Source: Cloacibacterium sp046296655
Lineage (GTDB): Bacteria; Bacteroidota; Bacteroidia; Flavobacteriales; Weeksellaceae
Direction of reading: 5' to 3'
Length of the DNA stretch: 57,595 nt
Assembly: GCA_046296655.1 (NCBI GenBank)
Contig: JBKBLE010000013.1
Location: 1 to 57,595, forward strand
Within the stretch, counting starts at the first letter, position 1, and each line of letters opens with the position of its first letter. Shown here piece after piece: positions 41,499 through 50,111 of this stretch. A model generated the notes under the pieces. That model was not told the origin of the DNA. It did no database searches and was given only the letters and a program-made list of their open reading frames with translations. The position numbers and the translations under genes are program-made.

Positions 41499-44342
41499 TC
41501 AATGCGCTTCCAGCCAATTTTTACCTACGCCGACTTCCACCAATAAAGGAACTTCAGTTTTGTAGGCGTTTTCCATATTTTCTTTAATCAGTTTTTTGGC
41601 GATTTCCACTTCGTTTTCTGGTGCTTCAAAAACCAATTCGTCATGCACTTGCAAGAGCATTTTGGTTTTCAGACGTTCCTGTTCCAGTACTTCCTGAATT
41701 TTAATCATCGCCAATTTGATAATATCTGCAGCAGAACCTTGAATCGGTGCGTTTACAGCATTTCTTTCAGCGTGACCTTTTACCACAAAATTATTAGAAT
41801 TGATGTCTTGCAAATGGCGTTTTCTGCCCAAAATCGTTTCTACATATCCTAATTTTCTGGCTTTCGCAACTTGTTCTGCCATCCAAATTTTCAGTTTCGG
41901 ATAGGTTTCGTAGTAAGAATCGATGAGTTGTTTTGCTTCCGTTCGTGAAAGTCCAGTTTGCTCTGCCAAAGCAAAAGCACCTTGACCATAAATAATTCCA
42001 AAGTTCACAGTTTTGGCTTGTGAACGCTGTGTTTTGGTCACTTCTTCGATTGGGATTTTAAATAATTTTGCCGCAGTAGAAGCGTGAATATCTTCGCCAT
42101 TTTGGAAGGCTTTAATCATATTTTCTTCGCCAGAAATTTCTGCAATCAAGCGCAATTCTATCTGAGAATAATCGGCAGAAATAAGTTTGTTTCCTTCATC
42201 TGCCACGAAAGCTCCACGAATTTGTTGACCACGCAAAGTTCTAATCGGAATGTTCTGTAAATTCGGGTTCAGAGAGGCCAATCTTCCTGTAGCAGCAGTA
42301 GTTTGCGAGAAATTGGTATGTACTCTTTTCGTGTCTTTGTCAATCTGATTCGGCAATGCATCTACATACGTTGACTTCAATTTTTGGTAGGTTCTGTATT
42401 CTAAAATGTATTGTATAATCTCATGTTTAGAAGCCAATTTCTGCAAAATATCTTCCGAAGTAGCGTATTGTCCAGTTTTGGTTTTTTTCGCTTTTGGGTC
42501 TAGTTTTAACTTTTCGAATAAAATTTCGCCGAGTTGTTTCGGAGAATTCATGTTAAATTCTTCGCCACAGAGTTCAAAAATTTTGGTTTCAAGGTTTTTC
42601 AAGTCGTTTTCTAAATCCTTGCTTTCTTGAATCAACCAATTTTCATCTAAAGAAATTCCAGCAAATTCCATTTTGGCTAAAACGCGCATTAATGGCATTT
42701 CTATGTGGTAAAACAAATCTTCTACTCCTTCTTTTTTCAGTTGAGGCGCAAAAATTTCATAGAGTTGAAAGGTTACATCTGCATCTTCCGCAGCGTAATT
42801 GGTTTGTTCTTCCAGTGAAACATCACGCAAAGTTCCTTGGTTCTTGCCTTTTTTGCCAATTAAACTTTCAATAGAAACAGGTTTATAATTGAGGTAAATC
42901 TCTGAAAGATAATCCAATCCGTGTCTTCCATCTGGATTTAGAAGATAATGAGCAATCATGGTGTCAAAAATCGCTCCTTCTACTTCCAGACCGTAATGTT
43001 TCAGAACTTTATAATCGAATTTAAGATTATGAGCGATTTTTAAAATTTCTTTTTTCTCAAAAAACGGACGGAAAATTTCTAACGTTTTCTTCGCTTCTTC
43101 TTGGTTTTCAGAAATCGGAATGTAATACGCCAATCCTTTTCTGTAACAGAAACTCATCCCGATGAGTTCAGTTTCCATTTCATTAAGCGAAGTCGTTTCT
43201 GTATCAAAACAAACTGCTTTTTGAGCCAAAAGATTTTTGACTAAAATTTTCTGAGCTTTTTCGGTATCAATATATTGATAAATTTTATCCGTAGTTTCGA
43301 TATTGAGCGTAGTAGAAGTGGATTGTTCTAGCACTTCGAAATCTGCGAAAAGGTCTAATTGTAGAGTATTCTGCTTTCCGCTTTCCGCTTTCTGCGAGAC
43401 GGGTTTTGAATCACTTTCATTCGCTGATTGCTGATTGCTGATTGCAGATTGCTCATGATGAAATGCTCTGTACAGATTTTCATACAATCTTCTGAATTCT
43501 ATTTCGTCAAAAATCTCACGAACTTTTTCGAAATCTGGAATATCTAAATCGTATTGTTCTTGATGAAATTCAACGGGAACGTCACAAATAATCGTTGCCA
43601 ATTTCTTTGACAAAATCCCTCTTTCTGCAGAGTTTTCCACTTTTTCTTTCAGTTTTCCTTTTAGCTGGTCGGTGTTTGCCAAAAGATTTTCTATACTGCC
43701 AAATTCTTTCAATAATTTCATGGCAGTTTTTTCGCCCACTCCTTCCAATCCTGGAATATTATCCACCGCATCTCCCATCATTGCTAGAAAATCGATGACT
43801 TGTTTTGGGTCTTCAATTTCGTATTTGGCTTTAACTTCTTCCACGCCTAAAATTTCTACATCGCCACCTTTTAAACCCGGTTTGTAGATTTTAATTTTAT
43901 CGGTAACCAACTGCGCAAAATCTTTATCTGGCGTTACCATAAACGTGGTGTAACCCTCTTTTTCAGCTTTATTGGCAATGGTTCCTATCACGTCATCTGC
44001 TTCATAACCTTCTACTCCTAAAATTGGGATATGCATAGCTTCTAAAATCCTGTGAATATAGGGAACTGCGTTTTTAATCGCTTCTGGAGTGTCACTTCTG
44101 TTGGCTTTGTATTCTGTAAAATCTGCGGTTCTCACATTTTCTTTTCCTACATCAAAAACCACAGCCAAATGTGTAGGTTTTTCTCTTCTAATCAACTCAA
44201 TTAATGAATTGGTAAATCCAAAAATAGCAGACGTATCAAAACCTTTAGATGTTAATCTAGGATTTCTAATCAGGGCGTAATAACCGCGGAAAATCATCGC
44301 ATAAGCATCGATGAGAAAAAGTCTTTTGTCAGAATTTGTCAT
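41499..44342 (-). CDS. polA: DNA polymerase I
   Basis: 947 aa. The 5'-nuclease domain (1-290) has LFLIDAYAMIFRGYYAL and ADDVIGTIA. The 3'-5' exonuclease has intact metal ligands (VCFDTETTSL, AHNLKFDYKVL, YAAEDADVTFQLY), so proofreading should work. The polymerase domain has SADYSQIELRLIA (A), RSQAKTVNFGIIYG (B) and LQVHDELVFEAP (C). The linker (about residues 295-325) is encoded by a dispersed GCTGATTGC repeat (43370-43456), giving SNQQSANESDSK. It fills repair and Okazaki gaps. Confidence 0.97.
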   Translation of the reverse strand: MTNSDKRLFLIDAYAMIFRGYYALIRNPRLTSKGFDTSAIFGFTNSLIELIRREKPTHLAVVFDVGKENVRTADFTEYKANRSDTPEAIKNAVPYIHRILEAMHIPILGVEGYEADDVIGTIANKAEKEGYTTFMVTPDKDFAQLVTDKIKIYKPGLKGGDVEILGVEEVKAKYEIEDPKQVIDFLAMMGDAVDNIPGLEGVGEKTAMKLLKEFGSIENLLANTDQLKGKLKEKVENSAERGILSKKLATIICDVPVEFHQEQYDLDIPDFEKVREIFDEIEFRRLYENLYRAFHHEQSAISNQQSANESDSKPVSQKAESGKQNTLQLDLFADFEVLEQSTSTTLNIETTDKIYQYIDTEKAQKILVKNLLAQKAVCFDTETTSLNEMETELIGMSFCYRKGLAYYIPISENQEEAKKTLEIFRPFFEKKEILKIAHNLKFDYKVLKHYGLEVEGAIFDTMIAHYLLNPDGRHGLDYLSEIYLNYKPVSIESLIGKKGKNQGTLRDVSLEEQTNYAAEDADVTFQLYEIFAPQLKKEGVEDLFYHIEMPLMRVLAKMEFAGISLDENWLIQESKDLENDLKNLETKIFELCGEEFNMNSPKQLGEILFEKLKLDPKAKKTKTGQYATSEDILQKLASKHEIIQYILEYRTYQKLKSTYVDALPNQIDKDTKRVHTNFSQTTAATGRLASLNPNLQNIPIRTLRGQQIRGAFVADEGNKLISADYSQIELRLIAEISGEENMIKAFQNGEDIHASTAAKLFKIPIEEVTKTQRSQAKTVNFGIIYGQGAFALAEQTGLSRTEAKQLIDSYYETYPKLKIWMAEQVAKARKLGYVETILGRKRHLQDINSNNFVVKGHAERNAVNAPIQGSAADIIKLAMIKIQEVLEQERLKTKMLLQVHDELVFEAPENEVEIAKKLIKENMENAYKTEVPLLVEVGVGKNWLEAH

Positions 44343-44425
44343 AAAACAAAGATAGGGAAAAGTCAGAAGTCGGAAGTCAGAAGTTGGAAGAAATTTGTGA
44401 GAAGTTGAGATTGAAGTTTTTATTT

Positions 44426-44456
44426 TTGAGAAATTTTAAATTTAATCGTATTTTTG
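44426..44456 (+). promoter_or_regulatory. Promoter of the HipA-like gene; leaderless
   Basis: TTG (44426-44428), 20 bases, TATTTTTG (44449-44456). The chosen ATG is at 44462, only 5 bp after the -7 element, so the transcript should start at or next to the start codon. Confidence 0.7.
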
Positions 44457-44461
44457 GCTCA

Positions 44462-45241
44462 ATGAAAGACTTAAACTTAAGAAATGTTACGGTAATGCGT
44501 TACATTCTTCCGCTTCGTGAAGGTGGAAGTTTGCCTGCATTAGCAGAAGCGGATGATGATTTTAAATACGTTTTGAAATTTCGAGGTGCTGGTCACGGTG
44601 TTAAAATGCTGATCTCTGAACTTTTGGGCGGAAAAATTGCAGAAATTCTCGGTCTGAAAATTCCAGAATTGGTTTTTGCAAATCTGGATGTAGATTTCGG
44701 GAGAACCGAAGCCGATGAAGAAATTCAGGATTTATTGAAATTTTCAGAAGGTCTTAACTTAGGTTTGCATTATCTTTCGGGTGCTATTGCTTATGATCCA
44801 AGCATGAAAATCGATACACTTTTGGCTTCTAAAATTGTTTGGCTCGATGCGTTTATTACCAATATTGATCGTACTTTCAAGAATACCAATCTGCTTTGGT
44901 GGCACAAAGAACTTTGGGTGATTGATAATGGGGCTTCTTTTTACTTCCATCACTCTTGGCAAAATTTTGATGCAGCTGCGAAAACGCCTTTCAAATATGT
45001 AAAAGACCACGTTTTGCTTCCTCAAGCCAGCAAATTAGACGAAGCAGATGCATTTGCAAAATCGGTTTTAAATGATGACGTTTTCAAAGCGATTGTGAAT
45101 TTAATTCCTGAAGATTGGTTACAATGGAATGACGCCGATGAATCGCCAGAAGAAATACGAGAAATTTATTTTAATTTCTTGAAAACCAGATTAGAACATT
45201 CAGAAATCTTTTTAAACGAAGCCAAAAATGCAAGAGGATAA
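44462..45241 (+). CDS. HipA-like kinase domain protein (HipA_2 type)
   Basis: 259 aa from MKDLNLRNVTVMRY (ATG 44462, placed by the promoter; a longer start at 44384 reads through it). Features of the HipA-like kinase fold are the N-lobe segment YVLKFRGAGHGVKMLISELLGG, catalytic-loop-like LDAFITNIDRTFKNTNLLWW (Asp, Asn) and LWVIDNGASFYFHH (D of the DxG-like metal motif). The gene partner is DUF3037, as is usual for this type. It may phosphorylate a protein or nucleotide; toxicity is not shown. It overlaps the next gene by 14 bp. Confidence 0.82.
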   Translation: MKDLNLRNVTVMRYILPLREGGSLPALAEADDDFKYVLKFRGAGHGVKMLISELLGGKIAEILGLKIPELVFANLDVDFGRTEADEEIQDLLKFSEGLNLGLHYLSGAIAYDPSMKIDTLLASKIVWLDAFITNIDRTFKNTNLLWWHKELWVIDNGASFYFHHSWQNFDAAAKTPFKYVKDHVLLPQASKLDEADAFAKSVLNDDVFKAIVNLIPEDWLQWNDADESPEEIREIYFNFLKTRLEHSEIFLNEAKNARG

Positions 45242-45611
45242 AATTTACGAATACGCAGTCATAAGATTGGTTCCGAAGGTTGAAAGAGAAGAATTTTTCA
45301 ACATAGGATTGGTGATGTTTTCTAAGAAAGAAAAATATATAAGAGTAGAATTTTATCTGTGTAAAGATAAATTCCAACTGATGCACAGCAAATTAGACTA
45401 CGATGAAGTTTTTAAAAATCTGGAAAACTTTCAAAAAGTTGCCAAAGGCGAAAAAGAAGGCGGACCAATTGCTTTGCTGGATATTCCTGAACGTTTTCGT
45501 TGGCTCACTGCTGTAAGAAGTGCCGTAATTCAAACATCCAGACCTCATCCTGGAAAATCTAAAGATTTGGACAAAACTTTCGAACGATTATTTGAAGAAC
45601 TGGTGAAATAA
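45228..45611 (+). CDS. DUF3037 domain protein
   Basis: 127 aa. MQEDKIYEYAVIRLVPKVEREEFFNIG is the DUF3037 start, and RFRWLTAVRSAVIQTSRPHPG is its conserved C-terminal block. Unknown function; usually encoded with a HipA-like kinase, and here its ATG lies within that gene's last codons (14-bp overlap). A two-gene module of possible antitoxin/toxin or regulatory type. Confidence 0.85.
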   Translation: MQEDKIYEYAVIRLVPKVEREEFFNIGLVMFSKKEKYIRVEFYLCKDKFQLMHSKLDYDEVFKNLENFQKVAKGEKEGGPIALLDIPERFRWLTAVRSAVIQTSRPHPGKSKDLDKTFERLFEELVK

Positions 45612-45680
45612 AGTTTATGAATTTCACGCAAAGACTCGAAGATTTTTCGCAAAGAACAATTAGAAATTCTTATTAAAATA

Positions 45681-45704
45681 AAAACGTGCAAATAAGCACG
45701 TTTT
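45681..45704. terminator. Bidirectional terminator between DUF3037 and uvrD/pcrA
   Basis: Perfect 9-bp stem AAAACGTGC / GCACGTTTT with a 6-base loop, between the convergent genes. Confidence 0.85.
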
Positions 45705-45709
45705 ATCGT

Positions 45710-48037
45710 TTATATTTTCGTCAATTTTGCAAATTTCAGGATGAGATTTTTTTCTCCTTCTGTTACAAATTTCACTTTAGCTTTAATGTTTTCTGGGTCA
45801 GTTCCATCAAGAAAAACTACTTCTCCTACTCCAAATCTATCATGACGAACTCGGTCTCCTACTTCAATATCTTGAGAAGAATTTCCGCTTGGATTGATGA
45901 TTTTTGCCGAAGCAACCGGTTTTAATTTTTTAGGTAAAGGCAAAGATTCAGGCTCAGAAGAAGAAAGTTTCTTCTTTTCAATTTTTTTGAAAGTTCTCGG
46001 CTCAAAAGAATTATCACCAAAAATATCAGAACTTAACCCAGATTTATTTACAAATCTGCTTTCTACAGCTGGATTTAAGAATTCTATATATTCTTCGTCT
46101 ACTTCGCTTAAAAATCTGGAAGGTTCTGCATCTGTAATTTTACCCCATTGAAATCTGGAAACGGCATAAGAAAAGAACACCTGTTTTTCGGCTCTGGTTA
46201 AAGCCACGTAGAACAATCTTCGCTCTTCTTCCAATTCTTCACGCGTGGAAGAACTCATAAAACTAGGGAACAAATTTTCTTCTAAACCTACCAAATGAAC
46301 TACTGGAAACTCCAATCCTTTTGACAAGTGAATCGTCATCAAAGAAACTTGGTCTTCGTTTTCAGATTTCTTGTCTTGGTCTGTAGAAAGTGCGATGTTT
46401 TCTAGAAAACTCGACAAACTTGGGTCTCCGTCTTCTAACTGTTGCTGCTCTTCAATGAAACCTTGAATAGAGTTCATGAATTCTTGCACGTTTTCTACTC
46501 TAGAAATTCCTTCAGGAGTTTGGTCGTCTTTCAAAAACTTGATTAAACCACTTCTTTGGGCAACTTCCATTGCAACGGTGTACACATTTTCGGTTTTTAG
46601 CATCACTTGGAAGGCTTTAATCATGCTCCAAAAATCTGCCAACTTAGAAATCACGCCATTGTTAAAACCTAAATGTGGTGCATAAATTCCCAAATTATCT
46701 AAAACGTTTGCCAAACTCACATTTTGTGAATCCGCAAAAACAATCAATTTATTCTGAGTGGTTTCTCCAATTCCACGAGCAGGATAATTGATGACTCTTA
46801 GCAAAGCTTCGCTGTCATTTTCATTGACTAATAGTCTTAAATACGCCACCAAATCTTTGATTTCTTTTCTTTGGTAAAAACTTAAACCGCCATAAACTCT
46901 GTACGGAATATTTTTACGTCTCAGCGCATCTTCGAAAGCTCTGGTTTGGGAATTGGTACGGTATAAAATGGCAAAATCTGTAAATTTTCTTTGGTTCGCA
47001 TTGTGCTGTTCCCAAATGTTATTCGCCACAAAATTAGCTTCGTCTGCATCTGAAAGCGCCCGGAAAACCTTTATCTTATCGCCCACTTCATTATCACTGA
47101 ACACATTTTTTTTGAACTGTTCTTTGTTTCTGGCAATGACCACATTCGCAGCGTTGACAATATTCTGTGTAGAACGGTAGTTTTGCTCCAAAGAAACCGT
47201 TTTGGCATCTGGATAATCTTTCTTGAAGTTCAGGATATTGTAAATATTAGCACCACGGAAAGAATAGATAGACTGCGCATCATCTCCTACCACACAAATA
47301 TTTTCAAATTTTGAAGAAAGTGCTTTTACAATTAAATATTGAGAATGGTTGGTATCTTGATACTCATCTACCAAAATATATCTGAATCTATCTTGATATT
47401 TGGCTAAAACCTCTGGAAATCTCGTTAATAATTCATTGGTTCTCAAGAGTAAATCATCAAAATCCATCGCTCCATTTCTGAAACATTGTTCTACATATTT
47501 CTCGTAGATTTTGCCAATGTATTTCATGTTTGAACGTTCGTCTGCTTCGATTAATTCTGGATTATTCTGATAGGCACGAACTGTGATGAGATTGTTCTTA
47601 TAGCTTGAAATTCTAGCTTGAACTTTTTTAGGCTTGTATAATTCTTGGTCAATATTGAGGTCTTTCAAGACTTTTTTGAGAACATTGAGAGAATCTTGCG
47701 TATCATAAATGGTAAAATTAGAAGGAAAACCGAGATAATGCGCTTCGCTTCTCAGAATTCTAGCAAAAACAGAGTGGAAAGTTCCCATCCAAAGACTTTT
47801 TGCATTGCTTTCACCAACTACTTTTGCAATTCTAGATTTCATTTCTTTGGCGGCTTTGTTGGTAAAAGTAAGCGCCAAAATATTAAAAGGATCAATTCCG
47901 TTGGTAATAAGATGTGCAATTCTCATCGTAAGAACTCTCGTTTTACCAGAACCTGCTCCTGCCAAAACCATCAATGGTCCGTGCAAAGTGGTAACTGCTT
48001 CATACTGAGGTTCGTTTAATCCTTTCAAATAATCCAT
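45710..48037 (-). CDS. UvrD/PcrA-type superfamily 1 DNA helicase
   Basis: 775 aa. Motifs: LAGAGSGKTRVL (I), ALTFTNKAAKEM (Ia), LVDEYQDTNHSQY (II), VVGDDAQSIYSFRGA (III), LEQNYRSTQNI (IV), MTIHLSKGLEFPVVHL (V) and YVALTRAEKQVF (VI). A C-terminal Tudor-like domain (VGDRVRHDRFGVGEVVFLDG) is typical of PcrA. It unwinds DNA in mismatch and excision repair and clears RecA. It is the last backbone gene before the accessory array. Confidence 0.95.
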   Translation of the reverse strand: MDYLKGLNEPQYEAVTTLHGPLMVLAGAGSGKTRVLTMRIAHLITNGIDPFNILALTFTNKAAKEMKSRIAKVVGESNAKSLWMGTFHSVFARILRSEAHYLGFPSNFTIYDTQDSLNVLKKVLKDLNIDQELYKPKKVQARISSYKNNLITVRAYQNNPELIEADERSNMKYIGKIYEKYVEQCFRNGAMDFDDLLLRTNELLTRFPEVLAKYQDRFRYILVDEYQDTNHSQYLIVKALSSKFENICVVGDDAQSIYSFRGANIYNILNFKKDYPDAKTVSLEQNYRSTQNIVNAANVVIARNKEQFKKNVFSDNEVGDKIKVFRALSDADEANFVANNIWEQHNANQRKFTDFAILYRTNSQTRAFEDALRRKNIPYRVYGGLSFYQRKEIKDLVAYLRLLVNENDSEALLRVINYPARGIGETTQNKLIVFADSQNVSLANVLDNLGIYAPHLGFNNGVISKLADFWSMIKAFQVMLKTENVYTVAMEVAQRSGLIKFLKDDQTPEGISRVENVQEFMNSIQGFIEEQQQLEDGDPSLSSFLENIALSTDQDKKSENEDQVSLMTIHLSKGLEFPVVHLVGLEENLFPSFMSSSTREELEEERRLFYVALTRAEKQVFFSYAVSRFQWGKITDAEPSRFLSEVDEEYIEFLNPAVESRFVNKSGLSSDIFGDNSFEPRTFKKIEKKKLSSSEPESLPLPKKLKPVASAKIINPSGNSSQDIEVGDRVRHDRFGVGEVVFLDGTDPENIKAKVKFVTEGEKNLILKFAKLTKI

Positions 48038-48560
48038 ATTTTACTGCAAATTTTTCTGCTGCGAATTTATGAAAATTTGTTGGGAGTTGGAAGGTGGAGT
48101 TTGGAAGATGAGAGTTGGAAATTATTTTAATAGAATGAGGAATTGATTAATGTAATAGTCACGGAATAGAAATCTGAGACAACTGATATTATCTTTTGGT
48201 TTTCGCTCCTTTTTAGGTGTTTTTTTATACATTTGTTCGAGTCTTGTTCGAATCAAGTTCGAATCAGCTTCGGAAAAAGGGTACTTTTTGCGAACAAAAC
48301 TCGAGTTTGACTGCCACTTGATTCAAATCAAACCCTTATTTGTTTTCTTCAAAATGCCATATAAAGTTCTGGGTATTATAAGAAGCTGTGTCGTCCTAAA
48401 ATAACTATACAACCGTTTAGTTATATTTTAAATTGCGCATTTTGTGTAGATTAAAAAAATAGAGTGCAATAAATTCTATAAATCTCTATACGAAATACGA
48501 AACCAAATATATACAAAAAACACTGAATATATAGCATGTAGGCAAAATTTATCAAAAAAT
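48038..48560. other. Intergenic region between uvrD and the cassette array; no gene found
   Basis: About 520 bp with no plausible coding frame. It contains simple dispersed-repeat text (GTTGGAAGGTGGAG) and a short run of TTCGAATCAAGTTCGAATC direct repeats at about 48244-48270. No recombinase gene is present, although an integron would be expected to have one near here. Confidence 0.6.
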
Positions 48561-48590
48561 TTGCACTTTCGCAAAACTTTCGTATATTTG
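48561..48590 (+). promoter_or_regulatory. Strong promoter facing into the cassette array (Pc-like)
   Basis: TTG (48561-48563), 19 bases, TATATTTG (48583-48590), a perfect match to the Bacteroidota consensus. It points right and ends 3 bp before the first unit's left core (GTTATCTGCT at 48594). The first cassette gene is on the other strand, but the genes of the four later gene-bearing units are on this strand. Confidence 0.75.
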
Positions 48591-48623
48591 TGTGTTATCT
48601 GCTATTGCTCCGACAATATTGCG

Positions 48624-48914
48624 TTACAATTCAGTTGCTTCTTTGATTAGTGTATCTATTTCAAAATCATCAAAAGGACATTCTTCATTTTTTAAATTAT
48701 ATGATATTCTTTTCAGCATTTCAAGCATTTCAGGGGCTTTAGAAATTAGCAAGGCGTTAGCTTTAGCTTCATCTCCGCTCCAATGAATAGAACATTTATT
48801 AATACTTTTACTGTTAAAAGTATCTAAACCTACCCAACCCCACTCGCTACCATCACATTCTCTATGTACATTTGTGAAAACTCTCCATTTCCCTTTTGTT
48901 CCTTTAAATTCCAT
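48624..48914 (-). CDS. Small phage-like hypothetical protein (cassette A)
   Basis: 96 aa from MEFKGTKGKWRVFTNV (ATG 48914). A longer frame from 48977 only adds a run of Ile translated from the ATT microsatellite and is rejected. KANALLISKAPEMLEMLKRI resembles the C-terminal part of small phage and plasmid proteins of unknown function. It is on the minus strand, opposite to the later cassette genes and to the array promoter. Confidence 0.6.
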   Translation of the reverse strand: MEFKGTKGKWRVFTNVHRECDGSEWGWVGLDTFNSKSINKCSIHWSGDEAKANALLISKAPEMLEMLKRISYNLKNEECPFDDFEIDTLIKEATEL

Positions 48915-48927
48915 ATTATTTTTTTTA

Positions 48928-48950
48928 ATTATTATTATTATTATTATTAT
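48928..48950. repeat. ATT microsatellite upstream of the cassette A gene
   Basis: (ATT)7 plus AT, beginning 14 bp upstream of the minus-strand start codon and next to a poly-T run. A trinucleotide tract at this place could change promoter spacing by slippage. Confidence 0.7.
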
Positions 48951-48960
48951 GTGTTGCAAC

Positions 48961-49045
48961 AGCAGATAACATTGCATTTATAAACTGCTCCGAATTTTTC
49001 TTTGTGTATAGTCGCAGTTCAGAAATGCTTTTAACGTTATCTGCT
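48961..49045 (+). other. attC-like junction site 1 (cassettes A/B), 85 bp
   Basis: Outer cores AGCAGATAAC (48961-48970) and GTTATCTGCT (49036-49045) pair perfectly. Inner arms pair as GCATTT/AAATGC (48974-48979 with 49023-49028) and AACTGC/GCAGTT (48983-48988 with 49014-49019), with unpaired bases between, as in attC hairpins. The 85-bp length is inside the range of known attC sites. Confidence 0.65.
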
Positions 49046-49115
49046 ATGTTATCGGAGCGTTCCCAAAAACAAAGAAAACACAAAATTTGAATGTTTAATT
49101 AAAAAATAAATTATT

Positions 49116-49346
49116 ATGTCTTTAAATTGGTATCAGTGTAAGAAATGTGAAACATTAGTGAAAAAAGATTCTTCACCAAGTAGCCTTGGTTGTCCAAAAG
49201 GTTCAATGCACGATTGGAAAAAATTAGGCGAAGTTGGCGATAAAGATTATTTATGTAAAAAATGTGGGACTCATATTCAAACAAAATCAAGTCCAAGTAG
49301 TTTGGGCTGTCCTCAAGGTTCAATGCACGATTGGAAAAAGTTGTAA
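49116..49346 (+). CDS. Small duplicated zinc-ribbon protein (cassette B)
   Basis: 76 aa made of two 32-34-residue repeats. Each has a CxxC pair (YQCKKCETL, YLCKKCGTH), then SSPSSLGCP and GSMHDWKKL, so each unit has three cysteines and a conserved His that could ligand zinc. No catalytic motif. It is followed 2 bp later by the DUF1643 gene. Function unknown. Confidence 0.8.
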   Translation: MSLNWYQCKKCETLVKKDSSPSSLGCPKGSMHDWKKLGEVGDKDYLCKKCGTHIQTKSSPSSLGCPQGSMHDWKKL

Positions 49347-49348
49347 AA

Positions 49349-49873
49349 ATGAATTACACAATAAATATCTATGAAACCGACAGTGAAAATACGGCTCGGT
49401 TTATTTTAGGCAACAAACTAGAAAAACCACTTTTCGTTGTTGGTTTAAATCCAAGCACAGCAAATGAAAAAGTTCCTGACCCAACAATCAGGAAAGTAAT
49501 GGGTTTTGCGGAAAGAAAGGGATTTGATAGTTTTGTAATGCTAAATCTTTATCCACAAAGAGCAACGAATCCAAATGATTTGCATCAAGATATTGACAAC
49601 AACTTACTTTCCGAAAATTTAAAATATATTTCAAATCTTTTAGAGAATGAGCAGGAATTTGTAATGTTGGCAAGTTGGAGTGAAAAAGTCAAATTGAGAA
49701 AATATTTTGGGGAATGTATTAAATCAATCCATTCTATTACAAAAAAGCCAAATGTTTCTTGGGTAAAACTTGGAGAATTAACAAAAAGAGGACATCCAAG
49801 ACATCCACTATATTCAAGATATAATTTAGAATTTACGGATTTTGATTTTGACAATTATATATCAAAACTTTAA
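49349..49873 (+). CDS. DUF1643 domain protein (cassette B)
   Basis: 174 aa from MNYTINIYETDSEN (ATG 49349). The DUF1643 signature is PLFVVGLNPSTANEKVPDPTIRKVMGFA followed by VMLNLYPQRATNP and the C-terminal LGELTKRGHPRHPLY. The family resembles uracil-DNA-glycosylase-like folds and is frequent in mobile DNA; its activity is unknown. It starts 2 bp after the zinc-ribbon gene's stop, so both genes form one cassette operon. Confidence 0.85.
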   Translation: MNYTINIYETDSENTARFILGNKLEKPLFVVGLNPSTANEKVPDPTIRKVMGFAERKGFDSFVMLNLYPQRATNPNDLHQDIDNNLLSENLKYISNLLENEQEFVMLASWSEKVKLRKYFGECIKSIHSITKKPNVSWVKLGELTKRGHPRHPLYSRYNLEFTDFDFDNYISKL

Positions 49874-49881
49874 GAAAACAC

Positions 49882-50080
49882 AGCAGATAACATGGGTTTT
49901 GCAAGATGCGGGGTTGAAGGAAATCTTAGAAATATTCTAGAAAATACCCGCAAAAAACCATTTCATTTTTTTTTTGTAAATTTGAAAAAATGAAAATGGT
50001 TTTTGCTAGAGATTGGTTCTCCTCCCGACTTTCGGTTTACAGTAGCCCGCACCTCGCAAAGCCCAGAAACGTTATCGGTT
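49882..50080 (+). other. attC-like junction site 2 (cassettes B/C), 199 bp
   Basis: Outer cores AGCAGATAAC (left, of B) and GTTATCGGTT (right, of C) belong to different units, as expected for a junction. Inner arms GGGTTTTGC (49894-49902) and GCAAAGCCC (50056-50064) pair with one wobble, and GCGGGG/CCCGC continues the stem. A further hairpin GCAAAAAACCATTTCAT / ATGAAAATGGTTTTTGC lies at the tip. Confidence 0.6.
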
Positions 50081-50111
50081 ATTTTAAAACGACAGACAAC
50101 AACAGAAAGAA

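Noticed and set aside
48244..48310. attI-like site or regulatory repeat upstream of the array
   Set aside because: The TTCGAATC repeats are short and far from the first core, and no GTT junction or integrase gene is near them.
48915..48977. Longer start for the cassette A protein with a poly-Ile stretch
   Set aside because: The poly-Ile is the translated ATT microsatellite. The conserved part begins at the ATG at 48914.
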